NCBI RefSeq assembly: GCF_011386835.1
Contig: NC_088795.1
Location: 102,794,434 to 102,858,433 of the forward strand
Length of the DNA: 64,000 nucleotides
DNA from: Chrysemys picta bellii
Taxonomy: Eukaryota > Chordata > Testudines > Emydidae
Direction of reading: 5' to 3'
The translations under genes were made by a program, and so were the position numbers. The notes beneath the pieces were generated by a model. That model saw nothing but the letters and a program-made list of their open reading frames with translations. It was not told the origin of the DNA and made no database searches. How positions within the stretch are numbered: position 1 is the first letter of the stretch; every line of letters begins with the position of its first letter. Below are positions 10,770 through 22,096 of this stretch, in pieces.

Positions 10770-11315
10770 GAGCAGAGCTAACAGTGAGTATTGGTAAAAA
10801 AAAAAAGTTACTTTCTAGACAAACTAAAGACCCACAAATAGAGACAGAAGACAGGAAAGTTTCAGAGGGAGTTCAGAAATGGAATGTGCGATGCTTTCCT
10901 TCCAATGTTTGTATGTGATTTCAAGATGCCCGGCAATGGAAGATGGGGATGATCTGCAATGGATGAAATGCAAGTTGGTTGAGCTGGAAGAAAAGATTCT
11001 TGGATTGGAGAGGCAAGTAGATGGACAATCAACAATCTGAGGAATTCTTAGACAGCCAGGTTAGGGAAACCTCAGTACCCCAGGATCAAGGAAGAAAGGA
11101 GCTGGCCACCAAGGAGTCAGAGAGAGAGAGAGAGAGGAATTCAAAGAGGAGGTCTGGCAGTTCATAACTACCAGTGGCAATAGGTCATGGCAGCATTTCT
11201 GTGTGGCCTGAGATAGATGAGGAGGCCAGGTTTTGGCCACCAGAGAGAGGAGGACAAGAGGCACTCCACACAGCTAGAAGTTTCCAATCAATACCAGGGC
11301 CTAAATGTGAAAGCT
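10770..11315 (+). pseudogene. CR1 LINE 5' region and ORF1 remnant
   Basis: Starts near a poly-A run (10797-10806). The plus-strand translation includes a charged, coiled-coil-like segment (KLVELEEKILGLERQV at about 10970-11020) typical of CR1 ORF1 proteins, followed by polar sequence with an (AG)n tract at 11120-11138. Stops interrupt it. It passes directly into RT sequence, so the ORF1 end, endonuclease and first part of the RT have been deleted. Confidence 0.55.
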
Positions 11316-11677
11316 GTGAGGCATTTGACTTGGTGCCACATAACATTTTGATTACAAAACTAGAACAATATAAAACTAACATGTCACACATTAATTAGAT
11401 TAAAAGATGGCTAACTGATAGATCTCAAAATGTAAGTATAAATGGGGAACAACGATCAAGCAGATGTGTTTCTAGTGGGGTCTGTCAGAGTTTGTTTCTT
11501 GGCTCTTCACTATTTAACATTTTTATTAATAACCTCGAAGAAACAATAAAATCATCACTGACAAAGTATGCAAGTGACATAAAAACAATTGGGGGAGTGG
11601 TAAATAATGAAAAGCATAGATCACTGGATTTTTTTTTAAAGATATGCTCTTGGAATTATTTTGGGGAAGTTCTATGG
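11316..11677 (+). pseudogene. CR1 LINE reverse transcriptase fragment
   Basis: Translation gives EAFDLVPHNILITKL, then RWLTDRSQNVSINGE and LFNIFINNLEE, the RT palm region of CR1 ORF2 up to the YADD-type box. Here the box is degraded to KYASDIKTIG (about 11560-11590). Stop codons and frameshifts make it inactive. Its 3' end resumes at 12350 beyond the inserted hAT element. Confidence 0.75.
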
Positions 11678-12341
11678 CAGTGGTGGGCAAACTATGGCAC
11701 ACGGGCTTTGGATCCGGCCCACGGGACTGCCCCCTGTGGCGCCGTGGGCCCCGCATCACTCTCCAGAAGCGGCCAACCCAACGTCCCTGCAGCTTACGGG
11801 CGGGGGGGGGGGGGGAGGGGGGGGCAGAGGGTCCGTGCATTGCTCTTGCCTCCAGGCACCACCACACTCACTTTCCATTGGCCGGGGACAGGGAACCGTG
11901 GCCAATGGGTGCTTCAGGGGAGGTACCTGGAGGCGCAGCAAGGGCAGCACACACAGAGCCCTCCGTCCCCCCCCACTCCACCAGGGGCTGCAGCGCTTCC
12001 TGGAGCGGTGCGGGGCCGGGGACAGGGCAGGCAAGCAGGGAACCTGCGAGGCGCTGCCACCCCAGAGCCCTAACCCCTTCTGCACCCTGCCCCCCAACTC
12101 CCTGCCCTAAGCCCACTGCCTGCACCCCGCACCCCTCCTGCTCCCCAACCCCCTGCTCTGAGACCCCTCCCACAGTCCACACCCCTCATCTGCCCCAATC
12201 CCTTACCCTGAACCCCTTCCTGCACACCGCACCCCCTCCCATACCCCACACTCCCTCCCGCACCCCAACCCCTGCCTCGGCCCTGCATACAATTTCCTCA
12301 CCCAGATGTGGCCCTCAGCCCAAAAAGATTGCCCATCCCTG
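11678..12341. mobile_element. Non-autonomous hAT transposon, 664 bp, inserted in CR1
   Basis: Perfect 8-bp duplication TTCTATGG at 11670-11677 and 12342-12349. The left end CAGTGGTGGGCAAACTATGG and the right end CTTTTTGGG...GCCCATCCCTG (read in reverse: CAGGGATGGGCAATC) are imperfect terminal inverted repeats. The interior is GC-rich and low in complexity (poly-G near 11802-11822; repeated CCCTGCACCCC-like pyrimidine units at 12050-12280). Long frames on both strands (11492-12399) arise from this composition. Confidence 0.9.
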
Positions 12342-12349
12342 TTCTATGG

Positions 12350-12421
12350 CCTGTATTATACAGGAGGTCAGACTAGCTGATCACAATGATGCCTTTTGAC
12401 CTTGAAATCTATGAATCCAGG
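12350..12421 (+). mobile_element. CR1 LINE 3' end
   Basis: Reads CTGTATTATACAGGAGGTCAGACTAG...GACCTTGAAATCTATGAATCC, a typical CR1 3' terminus. It is the continuation of the CR1 at 10770-11677. Confidence 0.75.
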
Positions 12422-13574
12422 AATTGTCTCTATGGTCTTTAACACACAGGTAGGTAGAATTCTGATGATGTGAAACTTTTGGCTTAATTAGTTTTAGGGC
12501 AAGTTGTTGTTTTAAGGGAGAAATGCTGCCCCAATAGCTGGGGTATAGAAGGCCCTCTTACTGCAAAACTAATGGATTTCTATCAAACATGAGAGTTGAA
12601 GAGCATGGGGAGGCTGTGTTGGAAATATTCCTTGATCCTCTCTCCAGTGGGGATGTGGTTCTCTAGAGTGGAATGTGGATGTTATGGCCAAAGATTCATG
12701 CATATGTGACTCGTCTCATAAAGGGAGAAGATACCAGTGCCATGAAGATTACTCCTGCCCATAGCATGAGTAGGGGCTATGGCACAGTTCCTCTGCCATT
12801 TCTCATCTCTCCTTCTCAGATAAGGAGCTTGTTCATTCCCCCCCAGTCAGGTTCCTAGGCTGTCCACTTTTCCATGGTTCCATGTTAGTACAGTGATGAC
12901 CAGGACTGATTCACAGCTCACCCCAGCTGGAAGCTATGCTCAAATGCTTTGCAACAGTTTTCAACACTCTTTATCTTTTTAATTGTCTCTCTGTTCAACT
13001 GGCCCTTTAAAAACTATTGTAAACCAAACAAACAATCACAGCAAAACCAGAAATGTTCATCACCCTGGCTAGACAACTTTTGCATGGCTGACACTTCTAG
13101 CTTCCCCCCCCACTTCCCCCCTGGCCTGAGTTGAGATATTTAGCAGTGCTTTGTTGTTTTGTCAACACTCCACAATTCAAGAAAAAAAGAATAATCTACA
13201 TGAAAAATGAAATCACACCTGCTTTTTGTTGTTTGTTTTTTTTTAACATAGCTGCTTAAGTCCTGGACATACTGGTCAACATTCTTAAATAATGAGTTGA
13301 ACAACATTTTCAACAAAACTGAATAAAATTCCATGTATGTTCCCTTACATAAATTCTGCAGCTGTTTTGGAAAATAAGCCCAAAGGTTTCTAATTCAGGA
13401 AAACTTAGATGAGTTAGAAGTATAATTGCTCTATTATGTCTGTTGCTCCTTAACCAGTGTTGATATTTTTCTCTTTCTTCCATTACTTATAACCTACCAT
13501 ACTCTCCCTGCAGCCTCAGTGTTTGAATCAATACTTCACACATCTATGGTGCCTTTACAAGCATACGAATGAAT
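12422..13574. other. Non-coding DNA, nothing recognised
   Basis: Mixed-composition sequence without long frames or recognisable repeats. Short homopolymers occur (C-run at 13106-13113, T-run near 13236). Confidence 0.4.
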
Positions 13575-13690
13575 TAAGCCTGAGTCATAGGCAAGTTAAA
13601 TGACTTTCTCTGTGTCACACAGGAAGACTGTTGCAAAATTGCATAGATTCACATCTCCTGCCCTGACTCCCAGAACTCCGTTTTCACTTG
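13575..13690 (+). repeat. Partial MIR-like SINE
   Basis: GGCAAGTTAAATGACTTTCTCTGTGTCACACAGGAAGAC and ...CTCCTGCCCTGACTCCCAGAACTCC resemble the reversed-sense core of MIR (the AAGTGACTT/GTCACACAGGAAG motif). Old and truncated. Confidence 0.5.
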
Positions 13691-14603
13691 ATCATTTTCA
13701 GCCATATTGTTTCTATTGGTCTAATTTGTTTTGTAACCTATATAATAAATATAATAAATAATAATTTATATTATTGTAAAGATGGGGGGGGAGAATAAGA
13801 TGGAGGAGATCTCCACTAGGATATTGAGGCTGTGTTGGCTTATAAATAATTGGCAATGCTGCATGCAAATTGTATAAGTTAGAACTGTTTGGCTGTATAC
13901 ACCAGAGAGCCCTATCCCAGGCCTCTCAGAGAGTACAAAGGAGAGAGTTCCTCAGGAGCTGTACAGCTGTGGAAGTCAGAAAGGGGCATGAGACCAGGAC
14001 ACAGTGCAACAAACCTCCTCAAGAGAACATCTGCCCTCAGCAATCCTCACTAAAATGTCTGCGCTGTCAGAGAGAGAGATTATTTAAGAGATCCAGACCC
14101 TTTCTGAATCAAGCTGTGCAGAGGAAGTCACACAAATTTTCTCATTGAAATAAGATGATTTTACATCCATGGACTGAGAGGAGGGAAAACGGGGAAAGAC
14201 TAAATGCAAACTAAGGGGGGGGGAGAGATTCAGTAGGTTCTTAAGTGAAGAAAGAAGAAAAGAGAGGTTTCCTCTGCTCTTTGGAAGTCTTAGAAATGCA
14301 GCATCCCACAGCAATGAAGAGAAGCAGGAAGAGAAAGAAGCACCATTTATGCTCCATTTATGTCACATATATGCCCAAGCAGAAGAGTGTAAAATTAAAG
14401 TGTCACATCACCAGGTTTTAGGAGGTTGGAAGGATTGATGGGAGGATTGGAGGTTATATTATCTCCCTTTAGGAACCCTGCTCTCAAAAAGCCATTTAAT
14501 ATATATATACATCAAGCAGGAGGATGAAAAACCCATTTTTTGCAATGAAAGTTCCCTTGGACTATGTCCTATAATCCCAAAGAAGTGAAGAAAAACGCTC
14601 CAT
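13691..14603. other. Non-coding DNA
   Basis: An AT-rich ATAATAAAT tract lies at 13741-13775. A 92-codon frame (13870-14148) has no domain. No recognised element. Confidence 0.4.
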
Positions 14604-14671
14604 AATATTAATTTGAGGTGAAATCCATTCCTTGATAGAGGACCAGCATAAACCCTGTGTGCCACTTACTC
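14604..14671 (+). repeat. 68-bp exact direct repeat, copy A
   Basis: Sixty-eight bases are identical to 15682-15749, while the flanks differ on both sides. Copy B sits within an LTR-like element, so copy A is a fragment transferred or left from it. Confidence 0.9.
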
Positions 14672-14703
14672 CCTTTTTTGAGGACTTAAATGGAACCTAA
14701 ATA

Positions 14704-14899
14704 CAGTAAAACACATTTATCCAGCCCTCATCCATATTAACCTACCAACCAGCGCACACAGGTACAGAACAGGCGATCTCTCTTGTAGCCACTAGATGGT
14801 GATGCAGCCTCACACTTTCCCATTCTTCGGGTTATCCGAATTTTGGATTATCCGATCTGGTGCTGGTCCCAATTAGATCAGATAAACAAGGTTCTGCTG
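14704..14899. mobile_element. pogo/Tigger-type MITE, 196 bp
   Basis: Terminal inverted repeats CAGTAAAACACATTTATCC (left) and CAGCAGAACCTTGTTTATC (reading the right end inwards), each next to TA (14702-14703 and 14900-14901), the duplication of the Tc1/mariner-pogo group. The right half carries GGGTTATCCGAATTTTGGATTATCCG, typical of the family. Too short to encode a transposase. Confidence 0.85.
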
Positions 14900-14901
14900 T
14901 A

Positions 14902-15642
14902 CTTCACAGGTTTTTGTTTGTCCCCTGCACAGGGAAAAGGTCAAACTATCCCTTTATCCCAATACAAAATATTAAAATATTAAATATTAAAAATATTAAA
15001 ATTCAGAGGTGTGCAGGAACTTTAACAGGCTTAATCAAAGCATGGTTTGAAATGCCTACCCACATTCAACCTCTACAAATTTATTCTAGTCAATAATAAA
15101 ATTCTGCTTCTTATGCCAAAATATAATGCATAGAATAAAGTTAAAGTTGCAGGAATTTTATTAATCACAGTTTGCAAGAGTGAGAAGCAAGGCTGGAAGC
15201 TTCCCTGGAGCCAAATGGAGTTTGGCGCCAAACCCCATTGGCTTCTTCGAAAATCCTAGCCAGAAATTATAACATAATAATGATAGCAACATATACTAAG
15301 AGTTATTGGGGTCTGGAGTAGTTAATAAACTATTAAAACAGAACTTCACAGATGTCTAAAAAGGAAGTTCTCCTTTCAATATTCATGGTATGATATAGCT
15401 CTGTGGGTTGTGTTTCAGAAAATTTTATGTGGATGTGTTTATGGACCTGGGGGTTTTCATTTATGAACATATCCTCCCATTACCATTGTGCAAAATTTCA
15501 TTTTTTAATTAAATCTGCTAAATTGTTATAGTGATTTGAGTACCCACAGGTAATACATACCACCCACTCCACTGCTGCTGAAACAATCTGCAATATTCTT
15601 CTGGAATATCAAGTTTAGGGTTATTCAAACTTCATATCCTGT
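14902..15642. other. AT-rich DNA
   Basis: Includes an ATATTAAA microsatellite-like stretch (14968-15001). No coding or recognisable repeat content. Confidence 0.45.
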
Positions 15643-15681
15643 TGTTATGGGCTGGGTGAAACCTTGCTATGGTTTAGTGTG

Positions 15682-15749
15682 AATATTAATTTGAGGTGAA
15701 ATCCATTCCTTGATAGAGGACCAGCATAAACCCTGTGTGCCACTTACTC
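15682..15749 (+). repeat. 68-bp exact direct repeat, copy B
   Basis: Identical to 14604-14671. In the related LTR at 20235 the corresponding stretch is replaced by a (GATT)n tract. Confidence 0.9.
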
Positions 15750-15838
15750 ACCTTTCAATTAACATAAATGTAAAGATAAGCTCCCTCAGGACAGAAGGTG
15801 TATGTGAACCCACCCATATGTTTTTAATGAGTATTGTT

Positions 15839-15840
<2 letters not shown>

Positions 15841-15894
<54 letters not shown>
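15841..15894 (+). repeat. (GT)27 microsatellite
   Basis: Uninterrupted dinucleotide run of 54 bases within the LTR-like element. The related copy at about 20406-20435 has only a short GT run followed by (GA)n at the same place. The cysteine-valine and threonine-histidine frames across it are not genes. Confidence 0.97.
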
Positions 15895-15897
<3 letters not shown>

Positions 15898-16165
15898 CTA
15901 GAGAAAGAGAGCGAGAGATCCTGAAGAAGCAGCTGCAAGCTGACCCTGAAAGAATCCTGGGGAGAGATTTTGGGTCAAGGAAGCAGGCTGAAAAGAATGG
16001 TCTTGGTGCAGTGAGCAAAAGAAGCTGTTTACTGCTATTTGATTCCTTGTGCCTTTAGAGACAGAGGACTTGTATTATTCTTTCAAAAAAAAAAAAAAAG
16101 TCAACAGAGCACTGCATCAAAGAAATACCTGACTATCACCAATTTCTATACCCGGGGCCCAAAAC

Positions 16166-16870
16166 TTTGACTAGCCAGTTGGGTGGAAAAGGAGTTTCCA
16201 AGGAGAGAAACTGAGAGTGGTATTCCAGTTGTACCAGGATGGAACAAATAACGGAGTTGCTTCCAGAAATACAAAATAGCCAGCAGGATTTAAAGAAAGG
16301 AATTAAGACAAGACAGGAATTAAGACAAGACAGGACAAGGACAACACGCACACCCCTAAAACAAAAGCTGGAGGTTTCCCCAAAAAAGGCTCAGAGAGAA
16401 CTTGCAGGGAGAGATGAGATGTTGGAACAGCGGCGATGAAGTGCTCGGACAAGATTGGGAGACGCAGCTGCAAAGCTCCATCACTGGAATGACAAGACAG
16501 TGACAAAGAGGTGACCAGCAACCTGACTGTCATAGACAAGAAGATCTTCCATGAAATAGTGGAGACCAGGCAAGCTGTAGCCAAACTAGAATTTGCTAAT
16601 AGAAATCAGCTGCAGGAAAGAATTAAGGAGCTGACAAGTCAGTTCCAGAAGGAAATAAAAGGGTCACAGACCAGTGGAAGGCTGCTACCTAGATGAGGAA
16701 TTGAGCCAACCAGAGGACTTGACAACAGCTTTCTACTTGATCTGTAACTCATAGAGGCCCAGGAGGAGAGGTCAATCTCTCCCAGCTCAAATGCTACTAT
16801 CTTTGAGGGGAAATGCCCTTGGAAGCTTATTTGGCTCAAATCAGTGACTTCGGGGAGGGACAGAAAGGGA
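16166..16870 (+). pseudogene. gag-like leader of an LTR retroelement
   Basis: Fragmented frames at 16239-16439 and 16511-16696 encode glutamine-, lysine- and glutamate-rich helical sequence (MEQITELLPEIQNSQQDLKK; FANRNQLQERIKELTSQFQK). A coiled-coil-like N-terminal Gag segment of this type occurs in several vertebrate LTR elements. A 17-bp unit GGAATTAAGACAAGACA is tandemly duplicated near 16299-16333. Frames are broken, with no pol sequence downstream. The family is not identified. Confidence 0.45.
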
Positions 16871-17390
16871 TGTGACTCAGTAGTACCATTTCAGATTTTG
16901 GTGGGAGGGGGGACAACTTTAACCAAGATTCCAGGGGCTACTTAGACACCTGAAAACTCTAGGTTTTTTTTTTTTTTAACCAATAAAAACTTAGAAATTA
17001 GCTGATAGGAGCACTGTATCTAATTCCTTTATTTAAAAAAAAAGAGAATTAAATAAATATCACACCCACTTAGCTCTAATACTAATATGTTCTCACATCT
17101 TGTGTCAAGTCACTTAAGGGACCCTGGTTAGGTTTAAATTTTTAATGTATATTCTTACTTTGTTACCAACTCTTGAATACAACAATTGAAACAATGGTAG
17201 AAAAATCTACATTACTTTCTATCACCTTTTTGCAGTTCACCAAGAATAGAATAGATCATTTAACTTTGGAATAGGGCAAGCCCCCCTGAGTTTATACTGC
17301 ACTTGCCTGGGGCTGTAGGGGTATTACCTTATTACAAATAATAGACTAGAAACTGACAGGCATGAAACTGATACGTTCAAGTCACTTTCA
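16871..17390. other. AT-rich DNA
   Basis: Poly-T at 16965-16977. No recognised element; may include more of the retroelement internal region beyond recognition. Confidence 0.4.
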
Positions 17391-17711
17391 CAGTATTGCC
17401 AATCCCAAATGTTCAAAAATCATGAATCAGGCTCACCAAAAATCACGAGATTGGCTTTAAAATCATGAGATTATGTAAAAAGAATAGATTTGATGGTCTT
17501 TTTAAATGCCTTCTACTTTTTGAGCTTTTAGGGTTCACTGGGGTCACATTCTCAAGCTTTCTCCACAGCCATAAAGGCTAGAAACTTCATTTTTCTTGAA
17601 GAATGAAAGCTGAAATCATCATATATCCACTTGAGTCTAGGAGCTGGGGATTTAAGGAAAACAATAATTATCATGAGACTCATCACAAAATCATGTGAGT
17701 TGGCAACACTG
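17391..17711. mobile_element. hAT-like MITE, 321 bp
   Basis: Ends are CAGTATTGCCAATCCC and, on the reverse strand, CAGTGTTGCCAACTC, good terminal inverted repeats with the CAG start common in hAT elements. The interior is AT-rich with repeated ATCATGAGA/ATCACGAGA motifs. The expected 8-bp duplication is poor (CACTTTCA against CTTTTACT), consistent with age. Confidence 0.65.
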
Positions 17712-18639
17712 CTTTTACTTCTATTTAAAAGCTAGTTACTTTCCAGACGGCTCTTAAACACAACACTACAGTGATTGATTTGCAGTTCTCACAGGAGAAT
17801 ATTTAAAACCAAACATCAAGAAAATTCCACATTTTAAAGTTGAGAAAAAAATTGAGACTTCTGAGGTATATCAGGGCCACTGCAGGCAGGAAAGGAAAAT
17901 AAACAGGCACAGGAGCTCTGGGCAGCTCTTCCTCTTGAAAGAAAGTTGGAGGGTCAAACCTTCTAGTCCTTAATCCATTCAAACTTCTATTGCCATCAGG
18001 GCCTCCACTCGTAGATATTAACATCACAGTGAACATGTGATAACATGTGCTCAGTAACTATATACTTCATACTTAAATATCTGAGCATCTTATCTAGGGC
18101 TACACATTTTATAAACATTGGCTCAGGGATTACATTTTCTGGCATATTCTGAACAATGCTGAGCACACAGATGATGCCCAGTGAATAATACAAATCACGG
18201 CAATAATCGTTGACTTTATGGATTCTGGGGATGCGGTTTCTGTTCTTTGTTCTGGAATTGACCTGGATACATCTGAAACCCTGAGAAGTTGAGGCAAGAA
18301 TGCATCTGATACTCATATGACACTTTCTCATTCCTTCCCTTTCTCAAACTCAGAACAAAAAATGGTTTTGGATTAAAATGTAAAATTGCACAGCAGCCAT
18401 TGTGCTTTAACCAAGCCTGGGGCAGAACCTGCCACTTCTTGGGAATTATGTACTTTCCTCTCATCTGACTCTCATTCTCAATCCTTCCTGACTCTGTGCT
18501 GCTTTTTATGTTATCAACCATGACATCCATCCCAACCTCCTGGGACTGTTTGCTGGAGTCTCAGAGAACTGTCCACCTTGGTTTTGCTCCCAGCTATCGG
18601 AGTCCTCTTGTTCTGCAGCATGCAGCAGAGAGAGAAATT
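17712..18639. other. Non-coding DNA
   Basis: Overlapping minus-strand frames (17803-18530) have no recognised domain. No repeat identified. Confidence 0.4.
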
Positions 18640-19012
18640 GGTCTGCTGGATAGGGAGTTAGCCCTGAAAGACCTCGGGTCTACTCCCCTGCATGGACTTC
18701 CTGTATGACCTCAGGCCAGTCCCTTAAGCACAGAGTTTCAAAACCTTTTAGGCACCCAAAGATGCAGCTAGGCATCTAGTGGGGTTTACAAAGCACCTAA
18801 CATTCTAGGCACTTTTGAAAATCCCACAAGGTACCTAAATACCTTTGAAAATCTGGCCCCTTAGTCTCTCTATGCCTCAGTGCCCCACCTGTACAATGGA
18901 GATAACAACGCTGCGCTATCTCATCGAGGGGCTGTGAGGAGAAATAGGTTAGATCTTGTGAGGCACTCAGATACTACAGTGATGGGGATACATAAGTACC
19001 GCAGGTAGAGTG
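18640..19012 (+). repeat. MIR-type SINE with internal insert, second copy
   Basis: Left MIR part: GGGTCTACTCCCCTGCATGG ... TGACCTCAGGCCAGTCCCTTAAG. Right part: CCTCAGTGCCCCACCTGTACAATGGAGATAA ... GAGGCACTCAGATACTACAGTGATGG. Between them (about 18731-18862) lies a self-complementary insert (CTAGTGGGGTTTACAAAGCACCTAAC against GTGCCTA.../GGCACTTTTGAAAATCCCACAAGG). The insert is at the same MIR position as in 7918-8340. Confidence 0.75.
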
Positions 19013-20234
19013 GGAACTTCTCTATACCACTGCTATCCCTTCCCCTGGTTTGGGCCCCTTCTTTTCACCTACACCCTCAAATCTTCCCCTTTTCTGAATG
19101 TAACCTTGGCTCAGAGGGCTTGGTTGTATTTTTTCTGAGTCCCCCATGTTCTCTCTAAAACAACCCCTCCTCCCCCCACTCCCCTAGGGATTCAGGCTAG
19201 ACACATACAGGCTAGACTTCTAGATCCTTAATTTAATCACCAGTCCTTTCTTATCTTAATCACTCTGGCTCTGTTTGTAAACAAAATATTAACTCCCTGC
19301 CCCAGGAGCACCTCTCCTGTGCAGAACTTACATTTCACACTTATGCTGTGCTGTAGTTAAGAGTGCTACCTGGGAGCTTGCACATTTCCTGTATGAAACT
19401 CGGTGGGAGGGGGGGCTCCTGCCCCCCTAATTGGCACCCTTGGTGTGATTTACATTGGCTAAAATATCACAGTTATTAAATCAGAAATGCTAAAAAGGCT
19501 AGGGAACAGAGGACGGAGCCACCTAAATGGTCTCAAATGGAGACCATGGCTGTGGCAAGGGCACATGTCCAAAGACTGGGTTTAAAGATTGAAATACAGG
19601 GAAGAAATCTGGGAGGCTGAAATAATGCATGAGCTAACAACAGTCTTGGATTTCATTATGGCTATGTAATCAATATCTGGAAAGGTGTCTTACAAATTCA
19701 GTCTCTGGAAATTCCCTTTGAAATTATGGCCTAGGTGTTTGCAATGAACAAGTTGTGTCCTGCCCCTGGAGACAGAAACTATTATAACAACTACATGGGC
19801 ATGGATGCTAGTGCTAGAGGGACAGAACTTCACCTTGGCTACCCCCCCCCCCCCCAAATCTGCAAAGGTAGCTGTGGAGGTTGAGACTGGAAAAGTTGTT
19901 ACAGAGGTTAATTCCCCATTCAAACAGAATGGACAGGGTCTGTTTCAACTAGGAAATTCCACAGAAACAATAAGCATTCATCAGTGGCTGAATAAAAGGG
20001 GGTTCCTCCTTGGTGATTGAAAGAAATTCCATCAGGGAGGTATATATCCTACAGGGGTTTGGGTGGGAATAAAAATCAATTTGGGTTGGTGATGTGAAAA
20101 CATCTTGACAGGAAGACACTGTAGATATGCAAGTAATTAAGCTTCTGTCATTTGCAATTTATTAAGTTATTTCTTTTCTTTCTATTTGTGATGAGTTACT
20201 GGGAGCCACCATTTTAGCCTGAGACAGTGAGTGG
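19013..20234. other. Non-coding DNA
   Basis: Poly-C at about 19842-19855 and a C-rich stretch near 19160-19185. No coding evidence. Confidence 0.4.
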
Positions 20235-20730
20235 TATTATGAGCTGGGTGAAAGTTTGTGTTGAATTAAAACCTAATTGAAATTGATAGAGTGATTGATT
20301 GATTGATTGATTGATTGAGTACACCCTTCAATTAACATTTCTGTAAGGATAAGCCCTCACATAGAACAAATGAGTATGTGAACCTGCCCAGCAGTTTTTG
20401 CTAAGTGTGTGTGTGCGAGAGAGAGAGAGAGAGAGTGCAGAACTCAGAGGACTGGAAAGAAACACAGACATCCAGAAGGACCAACTGAAATCACAGTGCG
20501 GACCCTGGAAGAAACCTGAGGATAGTTTTGGGGTCAGGTGGCCAGGTTGAAAAGATTATTTTTGGTACAGTGAGCAAAAGAAGCTCTTTACTACTATTTG
20601 ATTGCTTTTGTATTTAGAGAACTTCATACATTCTTTGTAAATAAAGAAAACTGCATCAAAGAAATACCTATAATTAATTTCTACTCCTTACTGGGCCCCA
20701 AACTTTGACTAGCCACTGGGGTCAAAAAGA
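20235..20730 (+). mobile_element. LTR-type element, copy 2
   Basis: Collinear with the element at 15643-16165 but diverged. It carries (GATT)6-7 at 20290-20318 where copy 1 has the 68-bp segment, and a short GT plus (GA)n run at 20404-20435. Ends near GGGCCCCAAACTTTGACTAGCC. No gag sequence follows, so it may be a solo LTR or a truncated 5' end. Confidence 0.6.
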
Positions 20731-21894
20731 GATAACACTGCCAACATTTCAAAGACATAAGCAGATAAATCTGGACACAACTTGACAATAGCTTCTCCAT
20801 TGCTCACATAAATAATTCATGTAATTTGATTTGATTTGATTTTATATATGAATCAGGAAGCCAAGATAATGCCTACATAAAGAAGCTGGTCAGCACAAAA
20901 TGTTTTTTAATCAATGCCTGCAATTTAGAACATAATTTAAAGTTTTTCTTTCAAACAGGTTTCTTAAAGAAAAAAAATGTAGACTTACTATAGAAGATTT
21001 AATTGCATGCAAAACTATTACATTTAAAAGAGCTTGTCTTTTTTGTTTGTTTCAACTAAAAATCTCCTGATTTCCTTAGTCTGGTGAAGGTATGTAAGCA
21101 CATTTTGCAATACTCCAAAGCTATATTTTCATTCTTGCATATTGTAATTGTATCTTTTCATAATTATATTTTAAATGTATGTATCTGTTCAGCTGTTAAT
21201 GATCAGATTAATATTGTGTCAGACTGAAACCAAGGGAAGTACATAAGTATTCTTAAATAATGCATATAACTGATCTGTGTACCTGTGTGATATTACCAAT
21301 ATCCATCCTTATGTCCTACTATCTGTCACTTGTTGTGTCTTGTTTCAAATTAGACTTCTATTCTGAAAACACTTATTTGTGAGCTTAACTTTGCTATTTG
21401 GGCATTAATTAGACTACATGGTGGTAAAGTTAACCACGTGTACGTAAGTGTTTGCAGGATTGGGGCAGGGCACTGCGGAGCTGGATAGGGTCATGTATGC
21501 CCGCCTTTTTTAAATAAACCAGCTTTCTGGGAAGGATAATCTGATAAGTGTTTTTTATTAAATCCCCAATAAATCTGTAGCTCTTTTTCTTGCTAACTGA
21601 ATAAAATTGAAAGTAATGTCCACTTCTGCAGGAGGCTGAGAGAATTGGGATATGGCAGGGGGGTGAGGCTAATATTTTATTCACAGGAAAATGCAGTTTT
21701 GCTCAGTCCAAAATCATTTGCAAATTCACGTCAAGTTTGTTGAATAGTTTCCACCAAATTGAAAAATCAAAATGTTTCAGAAATGTTGAAACAAAATGTT
21801 TTGTTTTCACCTGGCCTTAACAAAAACATGTTTTGATTTTGGTCAACCACAAAGGAGGACTAGATTGACAAAATGGCTGGAGGAGGCATTGCTC
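20731..21894. other. AT-rich DNA
   Basis: Very AT-rich and apparently single-copy between 20900 and 21420. An old AT-rich repeat with AAAATGTTTT motifs lies at about 21690-21860, similar in flavour to 34801-35000. No genes seen. Confidence 0.4.
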
Positions 21895-22096
21895 CTCGTA
21901 ACTTTTTGCACAGTCGTTAGGGCACTAACCTAGGATGTTGGAGACCTGGGTTCAATTCCACCCTTTACCTGAGGCAGAGAAAGGATTTAAACTTGGGTCT
22001 CCCATGTTTCAGGAGAGCGTCTAAATCAATGGGCTATGGAACATTCTGATATGGGTCTTAGTCTCTCGTGCTGAAGCTGTTCCACTTTACATAAAT
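21895..22096 (+). repeat. tRNA-like palindromic repeat, left part
   Basis: Same family as 3297-3480: a box-A-like TCGTTAGGGCACTAACC, a box-B-like GGTTCAATTCC, then an inverted module (GGATTTAAACTTGGG...), then GCTGAAGCTGTTCCACTTTACATAAAT. It is interrupted at 22096/22097 by a hAT element and resumes at 22438. Confidence 0.6.

Larger units (their letters stand above)
15643..16165 (+). mobile_element. LTR-type element, copy 1
   Basis: Begins TGTTATGGGCTGGGTGAAAC and runs to about GGGCCCAAAACTTTGACTAG. Collinear with 20235-20730: shared GGTGAAA start, CACCTTTCAATTAACAT block, GT tract, GGTACAGTGAGCAAAAGAAGC block and GCATCAAAGAAATACCT. A gag-like leader follows directly, so this is best read as a 5' LTR plus start of the internal region. 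The exact LTR end and primer-binding site could not be fixed. Confidence 0.6.

Noticed and set aside
11492..12399. Long frames up to 251 codons on both strands
   Set aside because: They run across CR1 RT, a hAT boundary and low-complexity GC-rich DNA, so they are not one protein.
15710..16058. Frames with Cys-Val or Thr-His runs
   Set aside because: Translation of the (GT)27 microsatellite.
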